Source of the DNA: Acinetobacter lwoffii
Lineage (GTDB): Bacteria; Pseudomonadota; Gammaproteobacteria; Pseudomonadales; Moraxellaceae
Reading direction: 5' to 3'
Length of the DNA stretch: 64,000 bases
Assembly: GCF_024129355.1 (NCBI RefSeq)
Contig: NZ_JAMXXP010000009.1
Location: 41,958 to 105,957, forward strand
Part shown: piece after piece, positions 1-8,519 of the stretch
Layout of the letters: every line of letters begins with the position of its first letter
How positions within the stretch are numbered: position 1 is the first letter of the stretch
Notes under the pieces: generated by a model
Told to the model about the DNA's origin: nothing
Seen by the model: only the letters and a program-made list of their open reading frames with translations
Databases searched by the model: none
Made by a program: the position numbers and the translations under genes

Positions 1-1
1 T

Positions 2-226
2 GTCTTAGAAACTTTGCAAGAAAATATTGCCTCGATTGGTCATATCCAATTTGCGGATTGTCCGGGACGGCATCAACCCAATACGGGTTCAATTCAATAT
101 CATGATATATTTCAGTGGTTAAAACATAGTCAATATCAAGGTTATGTCGCTGCCGAGTATAAACCTAGCGGACATTCCAACGATTCCTTTGACTGGAAAG
201 CTGAGTTCTTTCCGGAGCATGACTGA
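2..226 (+). CDS. Hydroxypyruvate isomerase-like protein, 3' end only
   Basis: Only the last ~74 codons are in the window; the reading frame is open to the left edge, so the TTG at 14 is not a real start. The visible tail (FADCPGRHQPNTGSI, then GYVAAEYKPSG) matches the C-terminal end of the hydroxypyruvate isomerase / sugar-phosphate isomerase TIM-barrel family, where a conserved D-x-P-G-R-H/x-E-P-G-x-G segment lies near the metal and substrate site. Family members interconvert hydroxypyruvate and tartronate semialdehyde. Substrate specificity cannot be judged from the fragment. Confidence 0.75.
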   Translation, partial: VLETLQENIASIGHIQFADCPGRHQPNTGSIQYHDIFQWLKHSQYQGYVAAEYKPSGHSNDSFDWKAEFFPEHD

Positions 227-307
227 GTGGACTGCGGCTTCATTTGAAATTCAGGACTAAAACCGCTATATTAGACCATGCATAATTGTTAGGAAATTAC
301 ACTCCCC

Positions 308-715
308 ATGAATTTAGAACCATCGCCCAGCGCTTCTAATTCTCACGATCTTACTATGAATTCAAATTCTCAAGCTGTACAGGACTGCTTAAAAGTCGTA
401 CATGCTGCACTTGAAGATGTAAAAGCAAAAGAAATTGTTGAGCTTGATGTCAGCGGTATCAGTAATGTGGCTGATGCTATGGTCATTGCAAGCGGTACAT
501 CGACACGTCACATCAAATCATTGGCCAATAACGTTGCTGAAGAAGCACGTAAAGCTGGCTTCCGCCCTCTTGGTATTGAAGGCGAACGTGATGCTGAATG
601 GATCCTCATCGACCTTGGTTATGTGGTGGTTCATTGTATGCTTCCAACAGCGCGTAAATTCTATGACCTAGAAAGCTTATGGCGCAATCCTACAGATACT
701 GACTCTGTAGCGTAA
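308..715 (+). CDS. rsfS: Ribosomal silencing factor RsfS
   Basis: The 135-residue product is a full-length RsfS (DUF143/Iojap family). Known family members bind ribosomal protein uL14 on the 50S subunit and block subunit joining when nutrients are scarce. The domain begins near residue 20 and includes the typical segments VVIASGTSTRHIKSLANNV-like (written here as MVIASGTSTRHIKSLA) and GIEGERDAEWILIDLG, followed by the VVVHCM strand. An alternative start is the ATG at codon 17 (356), which gives the usual family length; neither start has a strong Shine-Dalgarno. A strong terminator follows at 729-759, so this gene ends its transcription unit. Confidence 0.93.
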   Translation: MNLEPSPSASNSHDLTMNSNSQAVQDCLKVVHAALEDVKAKEIVELDVSGISNVADAMVIASGTSTRHIKSLANNVAEEARKAGFRPLGIEGERDAEWILIDLGYVVVHCMLPTARKFYDLESLWRNPTDTDSVA

Positions 716-728
716 AAACCGAATATTC

Positions 729-759
729 AAAAAAGCGACCTGTGTAGGTCGCTTTTTTT
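729..759 (+). terminator. Rho-independent terminator after rsfS
   Basis: Stem aaaaagcgacct / aggtcgcttttttt with a 4-base loop, ending in a T-run; 14 bases after the rsfS stop. Confidence 0.9.
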
Positions 760-781
760 ATGTGCGTATAAAAAGAATGCG

Positions 782-1132
782 AAATAAAAAACCACCCGAA
801 GGTTAATGCCAGTCAGTTAAGCAATTGACTGGAATTTTCTTTTTAAATTCATGATTATATATGATAGCTGGAAAAGTCATCCGCAACTGTCTGAGGCAGG
901 ACTACATTAAAAAATGATTGTTTCTGCGACAAATTTGCTAGTGGATGGTGGCTGACGAGTTTTGCGGATGACAAATGCTTTTGGTTACTTTGGGCGGAAC
1001 CAAAGTAACAAATGATATTGCAAATATTTGATTTAAAAAGTTAAGACTCTGTCGTGAACGACTGAAAAGTTAAAGAGTCTATTTCTAAATTTCTTAACTG
1101 ATCAGCATTAACCCGAAGGTGGTTTTTTATTT
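782..1132. repeat. 351-bp element with 40-bp terminal inverted repeats (MITE-like)
   Basis: The ends 782-821 and 1093-1132 are inverted copies of each other, 33 of 40 bases identical; the outermost 15 bases (aaataaaaaaccacc) match perfectly. Inside are further nested inverted repeats: gtcatccgcaa (about 874) with ttgcggatgac (about 961), a hairpin from ggttactttggg and ccaaagtaac (about 980-1010), and gactct/agagtc near 1046-1079. No reading frame fills it. It looks like a non-coding, highly foldable repeat element or a miniature inverted-repeat transposable element. No clear target-site duplication was found. The A/T-rich tips could also terminate transcription from either side. Confidence 0.6.
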
Positions 1133-1134
1133 AA

Positions 1135-1266
1135 TCCTCCCCGACCCTCCTTTTTCAAAGGAGGGAGCCTTTATCAAAAAAGTCCCCCTTTAAAAAAGGA
1201 GGACTTACCTGACTAACCAATTTGATTTTGGAAGTTCCCCTCTTTATTAAAGAGGGGTTAGGGGAG
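1135..1266. repeat. Intergenic hairpin repeat, CCCTCCTTT/AAAGGAGGG family, copy 1
   Basis: Three short hairpins follow one another: 1145-1165 (ccctccttt/aaaggaggg), 1183-1203 (tcccccttt/aaaggagga) and 1237-1257 (cccctcttt/aaagagggg). The outer edges (ctcccc and ggggag) can also pair. A second copy of the same design is at 49589-49695. It lies directly downstream of pntB on the minus strand and may help end that transcript. The arrangement is that of a REP/BIME-type intergenic repeat. Confidence 0.65.
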
Positions 1267-1274
1267 ATTTTGAA

Positions 1275-2720
1275 TTAGTGACCCGTACCATTAATGGCTT
1301 TGGTCATATCCTCCACCACTTTCTTGGCATCACCGAAGATCATCATGGTCTTGTCATTATAGAACAAGTCATTGTCCAGCCCTGCATAACCGGTTGCCAT
1401 AGAACGCTTGATCACCATAATCGTACGTGCCTTATGCGCTTCCAGAATCGGCATGCCATAAATTGGCGAGGTTGGATCATCTTTCGCCGCAGGGTTCACA
1501 ACGTCGTTCGCACCAATGACCAGCACCACATCTGTTGCCGGGAAGTCCGAGTTGATCTCATCCATTTCCAGAATGTCTTCATACGGTACGTCCGCTTCAG
1601 CAAGGAGTACGTTCATATGACCCGGCATACGACCTGCTACAGGGTGAATCGCGAAACGAACCGTTACGCCCTGCTCTTTCAGCAAGTTAGCCAATTCTTT
1701 TACCGCATTCTGTGCACGGCCTTGCGCCATACCATAACCCGGTACAATCACCACGCTGTCTGCATTTGACATCAGGAAGCCTGCATCATCTGCCGAGCCA
1801 GAACGGTGATTACGTTGAACCTGTTCACCTGCTCCTGCTGTCGGCGCAGCTGCACCGCCCATCGCACCACCAAACAAAACGTTGATGATTGAACGGTTCA
1901 TCGCTTTACACATGATGTAAGACAGAATGGCACCTGAAGAACCCACCAGCGAACCCGCAACGATCAACATGTTGTTTTCTAGGGTAAAACCAATACCAGC
2001 TGCCGCCCAACCCGAGAATGAATTGAGTAGAGATACCACCACTGGCATATCCCCACCACCGACTGGTGCAATCCATACCCAGCCGAATGCCAGCGCAAGG
2101 CCTGTCATCGCCCAGAACGATGTCATATTGCCAGTCAGGAAGAAGTGAACACCAAAACCTAACATTGCAATAAAGATGATTGCCTGAACCGGTTTCACCC
2201 ACGCACCTGAAATGGTTTTCGCCCATTTCTTAGCAGCCAGTTTGCCGTAAGCAAAGACTGAGGCGGTAAAGGTAATCGCACCCACGAAACAGCCCACAAA
2301 CAGTTCAAATAAATGAACACGACTCATTTCATGAAAATTGACACCATTGGCAGCCAACAGGTCTGGACCTAGTTCAATCAGTTTGTTGTTGTGAATAATG
2401 GCAGCGACAGCAATCAGGACCGCAGCCAGACCTACCAATGAGTGCATCAATGCTACAGTTTCAGGCATCTGGGTCATTGGAACTGTACGTGCACGGGCAA
2501 TCCCCACGATTGCACCCAGCACCATTGCGCCAATGATCATCCAGACCACCGGATTCTCAGCTACAAAGAAGGTAGTCACGACCGCAATGGCCATCGCGAT
2601 CATCCCGTAACGGTTACCGGCAATCGCAGTTTTAGGACCTGATAAACCACGTAGCGTCAGGATAAAAAGAACGGCACCAATCAGGTAGAACCAATCCGCA
2701 TATTCTCGAATCATTTCCAT
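1275..2720 (-). CDS. pntB: NAD(P) transhydrogenase subunit beta
   Basis: The 481-residue product is full-length PntB. In the family, PntB supplies the membrane proton channel and the NADP(H)-binding domain III of the enzyme that couples hydride transfer from NADH to NADP+ to inward proton movement. Residues 1-~265 hold eight to nine hydrophobic segments. After a linker rich in Gly/Ala, residues ~315-480 form domain III, with the fingerprint VIVPGYGMAQGRAQNAV and the GANDVVNPAAKDDPTSPIYGMP segment split across the NADP pocket. The ATG lies 3 bases after the stop of the preceding pntA2, so translation is probably coupled. Confidence 0.96.
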   Translation of the reverse strand: MEMIREYADWFYLIGAVLFILTLRGLSGPKTAIAGNRYGMIAMAIAVVTTFFVAENPVVWMIIGAMVLGAIVGIARARTVPMTQMPETVALMHSLVGLAAVLIAVAAIIHNNKLIELGPDLLAANGVNFHEMSRVHLFELFVGCFVGAITFTASVFAYGKLAAKKWAKTISGAWVKPVQAIIFIAMLGFGVHFFLTGNMTSFWAMTGLALAFGWVWIAPVGGGDMPVVVSLLNSFSGWAAAGIGFTLENNMLIVAGSLVGSSGAILSYIMCKAMNRSIINVLFGGAMGGAAAPTAGAGEQVQRNHRSGSADDAGFLMSNADSVVIVPGYGMAQGRAQNAVKELANLLKEQGVTVRFAIHPVAGRMPGHMNVLLAEADVPYEDILEMDEINSDFPATDVVLVIGANDVVNPAAKDDPTSPIYGMPILEAHKARTIMVIKRSMATGYAGLDNDLFYNDKTMMIFGDAKKVVEDMTKAINGTGH

Positions 2721-2723
2721 GGA

Positions 2724-3047
2724 TTAACCCTCTTTTTTCTTTTGCTTAGGTTTAAACATTTCCAGCATACGTGCAGTCACTGCAAAGCCACCGAAAATAT
2801 TAATGCTCGCCAGGAATACTGCAATCGCGCCAAGTACGCTCACCACGTTAATGGTCTGGAAATCCACGCTACCTTCAACGCCAATCACCGGCAGGCCAAC
2901 GGTCTGAATCATTGCACCGACAATAATGATCGATGACAAAGCATTGGTCACCGCCATCAACGGCGTATGTAATGCTGGTGTTACCCCCCACACCACGTAG
3001 TAACCTACGAAAATGGCAAGGACAAAAATCGTAATTGTTTCAACCAT
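2724..3047 (-). CDS. pntAB: NAD(P) transhydrogenase subunit alpha, part 2 (membrane part)
   Basis: The 107-residue protein has three or four hydrophobic helices (starting [19 protein letters not shown]) and a short basic tail. It corresponds to the membrane domain that is fused to the C-terminus of PntA in Escherichia coli but is a separate polypeptide in Rhodospirillum-type enzymes. It sits between the soluble alpha-1 gene and pntB in the usual order, 11 bases after alpha-1. Together the three genes encode the complete transhydrogenase. Confidence 0.93.
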   Translation of the reverse strand: MVETITIFVLAIFVGYYVVWGVTPALHTPLMAVTNALSSIIIVGAMIQTVGLPVIGVEGSVDFQTINVVSVLGAIAVFLASINIFGGFAVTARMLEMFKPKQKKKEG

Positions 3048-3058
3048 GAGTCTTCTCC

Positions 3059-4186
3059 TTAACCACGTTTCAGCAGCACTTGGCCGCCATGAGTGACAAG
3101 TAGGGCTTTTTGAATTTCTTCTTCTGGATTCAGGACAAAATTCTTATCCGCATCAAATAGTGTTTCAACGAAGTTAAATACGTTACGAGCGTATAAAGCA
3201 GAGGCTTCAGTTGATACAGTCGACGGAATATTTGGAATGCCGAGAATTTTGACGCCATTGTCGGTATGCACGGTTTCACCGCATTTAGAACCTTCGACGT
3301 TGCCGCCAGATTCTACTGCCATGTCCAGAATCACTGAACCCGGTTTCATTTTCGCAACTGTTTCAGCACGGATTAAACGCGGTGCATCACGACCCGGTAA
3401 AAGCGCTGTGGTAATCACGATGTCAGCATTTGATACCGCTTTATCAACAATTGCAGCCTGATCGCGGATGTATTCTTCACCCGGCATCCAGCCATAACCA
3501 TTTTTGGCAGCATCAGCCGCTTTTTGCTGCTCTTCAGCAGACATCGGTACGTCTAGCCATTTACCACCTAAAGATTCAACCTGATCTTTGGCAGTTGGAC
3601 GCAAGTCCGTGGCTTCAACGATGGCACCTAAACGTTTTGCTGTTGCAATCGCTTGCAGACCCGCTACACCGACCCCCATGATCACCACACGAGCCGGTTT
3701 AACCGTACCCGCAGCAGTCATCAGCATCGGGAACATGCGCTGGTATTCAGCCGCAGCCAAAAGCACCGACTTGTAACCTGCAAGGTTGGCTTGAGAAGAC
3801 AAGACATCCATATTCTGCGCACGAGACAAGGTTCGTGGCAAAAGTTCCAATGCAAATGCAGACACGTTTTGTGCCGCGAATTGGTCAAGCTCAGTATTAC
3901 GGTAAGGATCAAACATTGCCACGATAGTGGTGTTCGGGTTGAGTTTTTGAATTTCCTCACCTTTCGGTGCACGAACTTTTAAAATCAACTGACTGCCGGT
4001 GTAGGCATCATCCGTAATTTTGGCACCAACTTGTTCATAGGCACTATCGATATAGGCAGCTTTAACACCTGCACCACGTTCGATAATCACGCTATGTCCT
4101 GCGCTGATCAATTTCTTTACTGTCTCTGGCGTCGCAGCGACGCGATTTTCACCGACAACAGTTTCGGCTGGAATTCCGATCTGCAT
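3059..4186 (-). CDS. pntAA: NAD(P) transhydrogenase subunit alpha, part 1 (NAD-binding)
   Basis: The 375-residue soluble subunit carries the alanine-dehydrogenase/PNT fold. The N-terminal domain begins [19 protein letters not shown]. The Rossmann motif [18 protein letters not shown] and the following acidic EATDLRP lie at about residues 170-200 and bind NAD(H). The protein ends before any membrane segment, confirming the three-subunit form of the enzyme. GAGGAA precedes the ATG at 4186 by a suitable distance. It is the first gene of the pntAA-pntAB-pntB operon; the long gap upstream presumably contains its promoter, which I could not place. Confidence 0.96.
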   Translation of the reverse strand: MQIGIPAETVVGENRVAATPETVKKLISAGHSVIIERGAGVKAAYIDSAYEQVGAKITDDAYTGSQLILKVRAPKGEEIQKLNPNTTIVAMFDPYRNTELDQFAAQNVSAFALELLPRTLSRAQNMDVLSSQANLAGYKSVLLAAAEYQRMFPMLMTAAGTVKPARVVIMGVGVAGLQAIATAKRLGAIVEATDLRPTAKDQVESLGGKWLDVPMSAEEQQKAADAAKNGYGWMPGEEYIRDQAAIVDKAVSNADIVITTALLPGRDAPRLIRAETVAKMKPGSVILDMAVESGGNVEGSKCGETVHTDNGVKILGIPNIPSTVSTEASALYARNVFNFVETLFDADKNFVLNPEEEIQKALLVTHGGQVLLKRG

Positions 4187-5170
4187 GAGCGTTCCTCAAG
4201 CTAATTTTTCTTAAGTAAACATCGTGTAAACGATGCTTCCCCTCAGGATGTGTTCTTGTTGAATTTTTGGATTCTAATCAAACTGTTTGAAATTACCACC
4301 TACTATTTATTTAATAAATACCTATATTTTGAACTGATGATTCATAAAAATGATGCTGTGATAGCACATTTATTTAATTCAATGGCTATTCATATTCGAT
4401 GCTTTTATAAACGATATTCATTCTGCTGAATGAAATATCCAGATTTTTCTGGTGTAAATAAGCGCAGATTTCTGATTTATTTTGTTACATTGATGATTCT
4501 GACAATGATTGCTGTATTTCTTGATTCAGAAGTAGATTTTTAATTTCTCTAGTCCCTATAGATAGCGGCACTTTAGCTGTACCGTTTCTTTTGTTTTGAC
4601 TTTTTTGACAAATTTAGCACTCACGCAAGAACACTGGTTTTAGATGTTAAAATCTTATTTTATGAAATGATAGAATTTGTTCTGAGCAGATCTTCATCAG
4701 ACAGAATTGATACATCTGACAAAAAAATAATCGTTAAAATTTTATAAGACTCAAGGTTCACACAGCCAGATAAAGGGTAGAAAAAAACCTGGAGGACTAT
4801 TTATTATATTAATGTTCTGAACTGGATTAAAAATGGAAAATCCCATTTTCGCACCAAATTTGCGCAACAAAGTAGAGTAAATATTCCACTTTTTTGGCCT
4901 CGGTGCTCCTTTTTTATTGTTTCTAGATCAAGCTGCGCTTTAATGCAGCAACCCCATTATCAAAAGATAAAAAATTCTGCAAACATTCACTCATATTTTC
5001 TATTTAAAATTGCACTTCTTTCTTTAAGCTGCCTGAGTTCTGACAATTTTCAATGCTGGCAATATTTCTCTACTTTTAAAGCGAGAACTTCTGGCCTATA
5101 GTGCCCTAAATTTGAACATTATTCTTATTCCTCATTTCAATTCTTCCGGTCTGAATACAAGGTTAGCCCT
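4187..5170. other. Long intergenic region between pnt operon and MFS gene
   Basis: This stretch of 984 bases separates two divergent genes and is very AT-rich. No reading frame of convincing length was seen. A 15-codon frame at 4833-4880 has no clear ribosome-binding site. A small hairpin (aaaatgg/tcccatttt) lies at about 4829-4849, and cggtgctccttttttattg at about 4901-4919, with a possible gcacc partner at about 4852, could be a weak terminator of a small transcript. Promoters for pnt and for the MFS gene must lie here. Confidence 0.4.
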
Positions 5171-6358
5171 ATGCACACGCCTCTCGATATTAGTCAAAAT
5201 AAGCCCTTATTATGGCTGATGGCGATTGCATGCGGTTTATGTGCCGGCGCTAACTATTATTGCCAGCCGCTGATTTCATCGATTCAGCAGTATTATCAGG
5301 TACCTGAATCACAAGTGGCGCTTACTGTCACTTTTGCTCAAATCTCTTATGCCCTGGGCCTGCTTTTTATTGTGCCTTTAGGGGACATGCTGAATAAAAC
5401 CAAACTGATCCCTTTCCTCATGCTGGGTGCAGCAGCAGGTTTATTTATTTGTGCCAGTGCAGTGAATCTGCCAATGCTCTGGGTCGGCACTATCATTGCC
5501 GGACTGTTTTCCGTAGCTGCACAGATTCTGATTCCCTTGGCCACCATGGCGGTCAAACCGGAAAAAACTGGAGAAGTGGTGGGCTTCCTGATGAGCGGAT
5601 TACTGGTTGGCATTCTACTTTCGACCAGTATTGCCGGATTACTTTCCGACCTGTTTCACTGGAAAATGATTTATATCCTCAGTGGCATAAGCATGTTGGC
5701 CTTAAGTTTTTATTTGAGAGGAAAACTACCGAGCCTGCCACGTCTGAGAATCAGCTATACAGCGATTTTTAAATCTATGGGGATATTACTCAAGCAGGAA
5801 CCACGACTGGTTTTGCGTTCACTTACAGGCGCCTGTGCTTTTGCTGCCATGAGTATGTTGTTCTCCACCATAGCTCTACTGTTGACGCAGGAACCTTTTC
5901 AGCTTTCTGATGTCATGGTCGGACTGGTCACGCTGGTGGGTGTATTTGGCGCACTTTCCACGCAGTTCATTGGCAAATGGGCCGATCGTGGCCATATCAA
6001 AACACTGAGCTGGATCGGTTGTTCTATCCTGATGGGAAGCTGGCTGTTTTTATATTTTGGTGCGGTATCCTTGCTCAGTTATATTCTGGGTTATGGACTG
6101 ATAAATCTGGGGCTCGCGATTACGCACAGCTGTAACCAGAACGTGATTTTCCGCCTGCGCCCGGATGCCAAATCACGGGTCAATTCACTGTATATGACCT
6201 TGTATTTTATAGGCGGTGCCTGTGGTTCAGCCTTAGGGGTTTATGCTTGGCATCACGGGGGCTGGAGCATGACCTGTATGACAGGACTTGGGCTAGCTTT
6301 GTGCGCTACCCTGTTCGCCCTGCTGGATCAATGGTATCAGGCCAGAACAACCGCATAA
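5171..6358 (+). CDS. MFS transporter (drug/metabolite exporter type)
   Basis: The 395-residue protein has about twelve hydrophobic helices and the usual length of a 12-TM major facilitator. Motif A-like residues follow helix 2 (VPLGDMLNKTK) and again after helix 8 (IGKWADRGH). NYYCQPLISSIQQ in helix 1 and the ALGxxFIVPLGD pattern are typical of the DHA1-like family often annotated as sugar or drug effluxers. The substrate cannot be inferred. The gene stands alone and points away from pnt. The C-terminal stop is only 15 bases from the end of the convergent small gene, with no obvious terminator between them. Confidence 0.85.
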   Translation: MHTPLDISQNKPLLWLMAIACGLCAGANYYCQPLISSIQQYYQVPESQVALTVTFAQISYALGLLFIVPLGDMLNKTKLIPFLMLGAAAGLFICASAVNLPMLWVGTIIAGLFSVAAQILIPLATMAVKPEKTGEVVGFLMSGLLVGILLSTSIAGLLSDLFHWKMIYILSGISMLALSFYLRGKLPSLPRLRISYTAIFKSMGILLKQEPRLVLRSLTGACAFAAMSMLFSTIALLLTQEPFQLSDVMVGLVTLVGVFGALSTQFIGKWADRGHIKTLSWIGCSILMGSWLFLYFGAVSLLSYILGYGLINLGLAITHSCNQNVIFRLRPDAKSRVNSLYMTLYFIGGACGSALGVYAWHHGGWSMTCMTGLGLALCATLFALLDQWYQARTTA

Positions 6359-6373
6359 GTATTTTACCTCTAT

Positions 6374-7018
6374 TTAGCTGACTTGCGCCGCCGGATAATA
6401 AGGCTTATTCAGATCAAGAGTTTGTGAATTTTCCAATAAAATACAGATAAAAACCGGCAATAAGGCTGCCAGAATCCGGCAGCTTTCCTCTAATGATTTA
6501 TAATTCAGCGAGCTGTGATACGTGGCGCCACCCTGCATTATCTGATGGTGCAAGGTAGATAAACGCTGAAATATTCCAGCTAAAATTTCAACAGAATTTC
6601 GTTCTTTTAAAGCATTCTCTATATTCTGTTTCTGTGCTTCCAGATCAGCTTGACAGCTTTCCAGACTAATTTTCTGATGGCGATAATCCCAAAAGCTTTG
6701 TTCCACATAGGGATTAGCCAAGAGTGAGCAGATCGGCTGGTTATATTTTTCCCAGAGAATATGATTAATTTTCTGATCCAGATCCTTTTGGCAGAGTGTT
6801 TCCAGAAACTGCTGCAGTTTGCTCTGATCTTGAACCAGATCACGTTCATCTGCATAAATCGCCTGAAAGCTGATCCATAGGCTGATAAACTTAAAATCCA
6901 GATCCTGATCCAGGTCTAGCGATTTTTTAAACCAGCCTAAGCCCCGATGAATTCTTAAATTAAAATGTGCCGAATTTTGTGCTTTATGGCTTTTATAAAT
7001 TTCCTCCAATAACAACAT
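6374..7018 (-). CDS. HEPN-like small protein, unknown function
   Basis: I chose the ATG at 7018 because AAGGAG lies 7 bases upstream; a longer frame to 7078 would include this ribosome-binding site. The resulting protein has 214 residues and is mainly helical. The N-terminal part (FNLRIHRGLGWFKKSLDL, then FISLWISFQAIYA) and a later R-x4-6-H element (RLSTLHHQIMQGGATY at about residues 150-165) resemble HEPN domains, whose R-x(4-6)-H motif is often the RNase active site. The family match is my inference from pattern only. The gene is chromosomal, outside the island, and convergent with the MFS gene. Confidence 0.6.
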   Translation of the reverse strand: MLLLEEIYKSHKAQNSAHFNLRIHRGLGWFKKSLDLDQDLDFKFISLWISFQAIYADERDLVQDQSKLQQFLETLCQKDLDQKINHILWEKYNQPICSLLANPYVEQSFWDYRHQKISLESCQADLEAQKQNIENALKERNSVEILAGIFQRLSTLHHQIMQGGATYHSSLNYKSLEESCRILAALLPVFICILLENSQTLDLNKPYYPAAQVS

Positions 7019-7146
7019 GATTATTCTCCTTATTTCTAAAATTTTTATCTTCATCTTTCTCCTATCAAAATATACCATTCCAACCTGACTGGGAATTCCA
7101 ATTTTATTTCTTGTTTCATTCCTTGGATTTACTGACCTGGCTCAAG

Positions 7147-7176
7147 TTGGCCGAGTGGTTTTTCTGATTTTATGCT
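7147..7176 (+). promoter_or_regulatory. Probable ancestral dusA promoter, now orphaned
   Basis: TTGGCC (7147-7152), 18-base spacer, TATGCT (7171-7176). It lies upstream of the dusA start left behind at 7293. Before island insertion this would have driven dusA; now it reads only into the 25-codon remnant and the island's left end. Assignment is by pattern only. Confidence 0.45.
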
Positions 7177-7292
7177 AGTATTACGCCCTCTTTTTGCGAC
7201 GTCAGCCGATCCGGTTTTAGCCAAAAACCAATAGCTGAGTGATTGCATGGATTGCTTCTTCTTTCTTCCATTTCGTTAAGGCGTGATTTTGA

Positions 7293-7370
7293 ATGACTGA
7301 TCTAACCACCATTGAAAATAAACTTCAACCACGAATCAGTATTGCGCCGATGATGGATTGGACATCATGA
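7293..7370 (+). pseudogene. dusA: dusA 5' remnant left by island insertion
   Basis: An ATG at 7293 opens a 25-codon frame that matches the DusA N-terminus (PRISIAPMMDWT) before a stop at 7368-7370. The last part is the direct repeat shared with the intact dusA at 40354-40385. The first 13 codons differ from those now fused to dusA, as expected when a tyrosine integrase recombines within the start of the gene: the original start stays at the far end while the island provides a new one. Confidence 0.9.
7332..7363 (+). repeat. attL, left direct repeat of the dusA island
   Basis: The 32 bases starting cgaatcagt and ending in the 17-base core ccgatgatggattggac match attR with two differences (a/g at base 10, g/a at base 15). 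It lies inside the dusA remnant. Confidence 0.92.
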
Positions 7371-7682
7371 TAAATTTTACCCTTTAAAAACAATTATTTA
7401 TAGTATTTTTGAATTTTAGTGGCGTAAATTTGGTGTAAAATATCCAGTCATTATTATTTATTCTGATAATTTAACAGGCAGTCAAAGCTAAAAAAGTTAA
7501 TAAAATATGCTTGAGATTAAAACACAGCATCCTCAAAGTCTACGAATACTTAAAAAGCAATGCTTATCTCAATTACGTGCCAAGGTGATAATCATAATTT
7601 ATTGTATAGCATTCACTTGATGCAGCATAATTTGAACAGAAAATAAGGCTTCCCACAAACTAGCAGAAAGCCCTTAGCTCAA
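7371..7682. other. Island left end, non-coding
   Basis: This AT-rich stretch of 312 bases follows attL. It contains the paired TGGYGTA repeats (7420-7441) and no convincing gene; a 38-codon frame at 7508 has no ribosome-binding site or recognisable product. Confidence 0.5.
7420..7441 (+). repeat. Putative integrase arm-type sites, left end
   Basis: Two direct copies, TGGCGTAAATT then TGGTGTAAAAT, exactly 11 bases apart, 57 bases inside attL. The same 11-base spaced pair occurs near the right end at 40214-40235. Paired short repeats flanking the core are what arm-binding tyrosine integrases use; the assignment is inference. Confidence 0.55.
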
Positions 7683-8300
7683 TTATTTTGCAGGTTGTCC
7701 CCATTGGTTTGATTCTTGCTTTGTTTCTGAAACCAACCAAATAAATAGAGGAATAAGTCCAATAATTGTCAATGAAATAAGCATCCACCATCCAGAACGA
7801 TTCACGTCATGCAGTCGGCGTGCAAGAACAGATAAGTTCGGTAGTAAAAAGACTAAATACATCAAAGCCATAATACCATTCAACCCATCATCACTTAAGT
7901 CAAGTATGGCAGCAATTATCCCTAGACCGAATCCGACAATAATCTGGAATAGGTAGAAATACCAATACTCTTTACGTCTTGCACGCCCAGAAAAATCGAC
8001 ATACTTCCGCATACATTTCATTGACCAGTCGAGAAGGTTATAATTTGCTTCATCTTTTAATTCTACAGCTGTGCCTGTTGATGCAGAAATTTGTTTTTTT
8101 GCTAGAGCTTGAGCTGGATACTCAAGATAAATACCAACAGCCTGACCAGACTCACTGACTTCAAAATCGACTTGCTGTCCGCGGCTTGGGGAAACATTTT
8201 CTTTCCACTCAGCACCTGTAAACTTATATCGATTATTATCTTGACCAGTAATAATCCCTTCATTTGTTTGAATACTAAAATCTAATAATGTACCTTTCAT
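7683..8300 (-). CDS. DUF805 membrane protein with cold-shock-like N-terminus
   Basis: The 205-residue protein has two parts. Residues 1-~62 (KGTLLDFSIQTNEGIITG, then a YKF strand and GQQVDFEV) look like a small OB/cold-shock-type domain, which is common at the N-terminus of membrane proteins in Acinetobacter. Residues ~90-200 are a DUF805 domain with hydrophobic helices and the conserved RARRKEYWYFYLF and ARRLHDVNRSGWW segments. Function is unknown; DUF805 proteins are inner-membrane proteins. It is the leftmost island gene, separated from hsdR by a perfect 20-bp palindrome. Confidence 0.85.
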   Translation of the reverse strand: MKGTLLDFSIQTNEGIITGQDNNRYKFTGAEWKENVSPSRGQQVDFEVSESGQAVGIYLEYPAQALAKKQISASTGTAVELKDEANYNLLDWSMKCMRKYVDFSGRARRKEYWYFYLFQIIVGFGLGIIAAILDLSDDGLNGIMALMYLVFLLPNLSVLARRLHDVNRSGWWMLISLTIIGLIPLFIWLVSETKQESNQWGQPAK

Positions 8301-8417
8301 TCTGGTGCTACCCCTTAATTTAATATTTTAATTTTCATTAAAATTTCGATTTTACAAAAAAGTGTTATATTTCATTTAATCAAATTGCTATTTTAGTATT
8401 ATTTCCTCACTAAAGAC

Positions 8418-8461
8418 AATGAATTATAAGGATAAAAAATATTTTATCCTTATAATTCATT
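8418..8461. repeat. Perfect 20-bp inverted repeat between hsdR and DUF805 gene
   Basis: Left arm 8418-8437 and right arm 8442-8461 are exact inverse complements (aatgaattataaggataaaa) around a 4-base loop aata. It lies 58 bases past the hsdR stop. The arms hold only four G/C pairs, so it could be a weak bidirectional terminator, an operator for a dimeric regulator, or a relic of a mobile element end. Confidence 0.7.
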
Positions 8462-8519
8462 TAAAAAATATGTATGGAGTTTTGGATCATTTACAAGTCT
8501 AATATTGATTGAATTTGAC

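Noticed and set aside
4833..4880. 15-codon frame in the pnt-MFS gap
   Set aside because: No Shine-Dalgarno and overlaps a small hairpin; too weak to list as a gene.
7147..7230. ggccgagtggtt looks like the D-arm of a tRNA-Ser/Leu
   Set aside because: No matching T-arm, anticodon arm or acceptor stem nearby, so it is not a tRNA gene or a tRNA-based att site.
7508..7624. 38-codon frame at the island left end
   Set aside because: No ribosome-binding site and no recognisable product; kept as non-coding.
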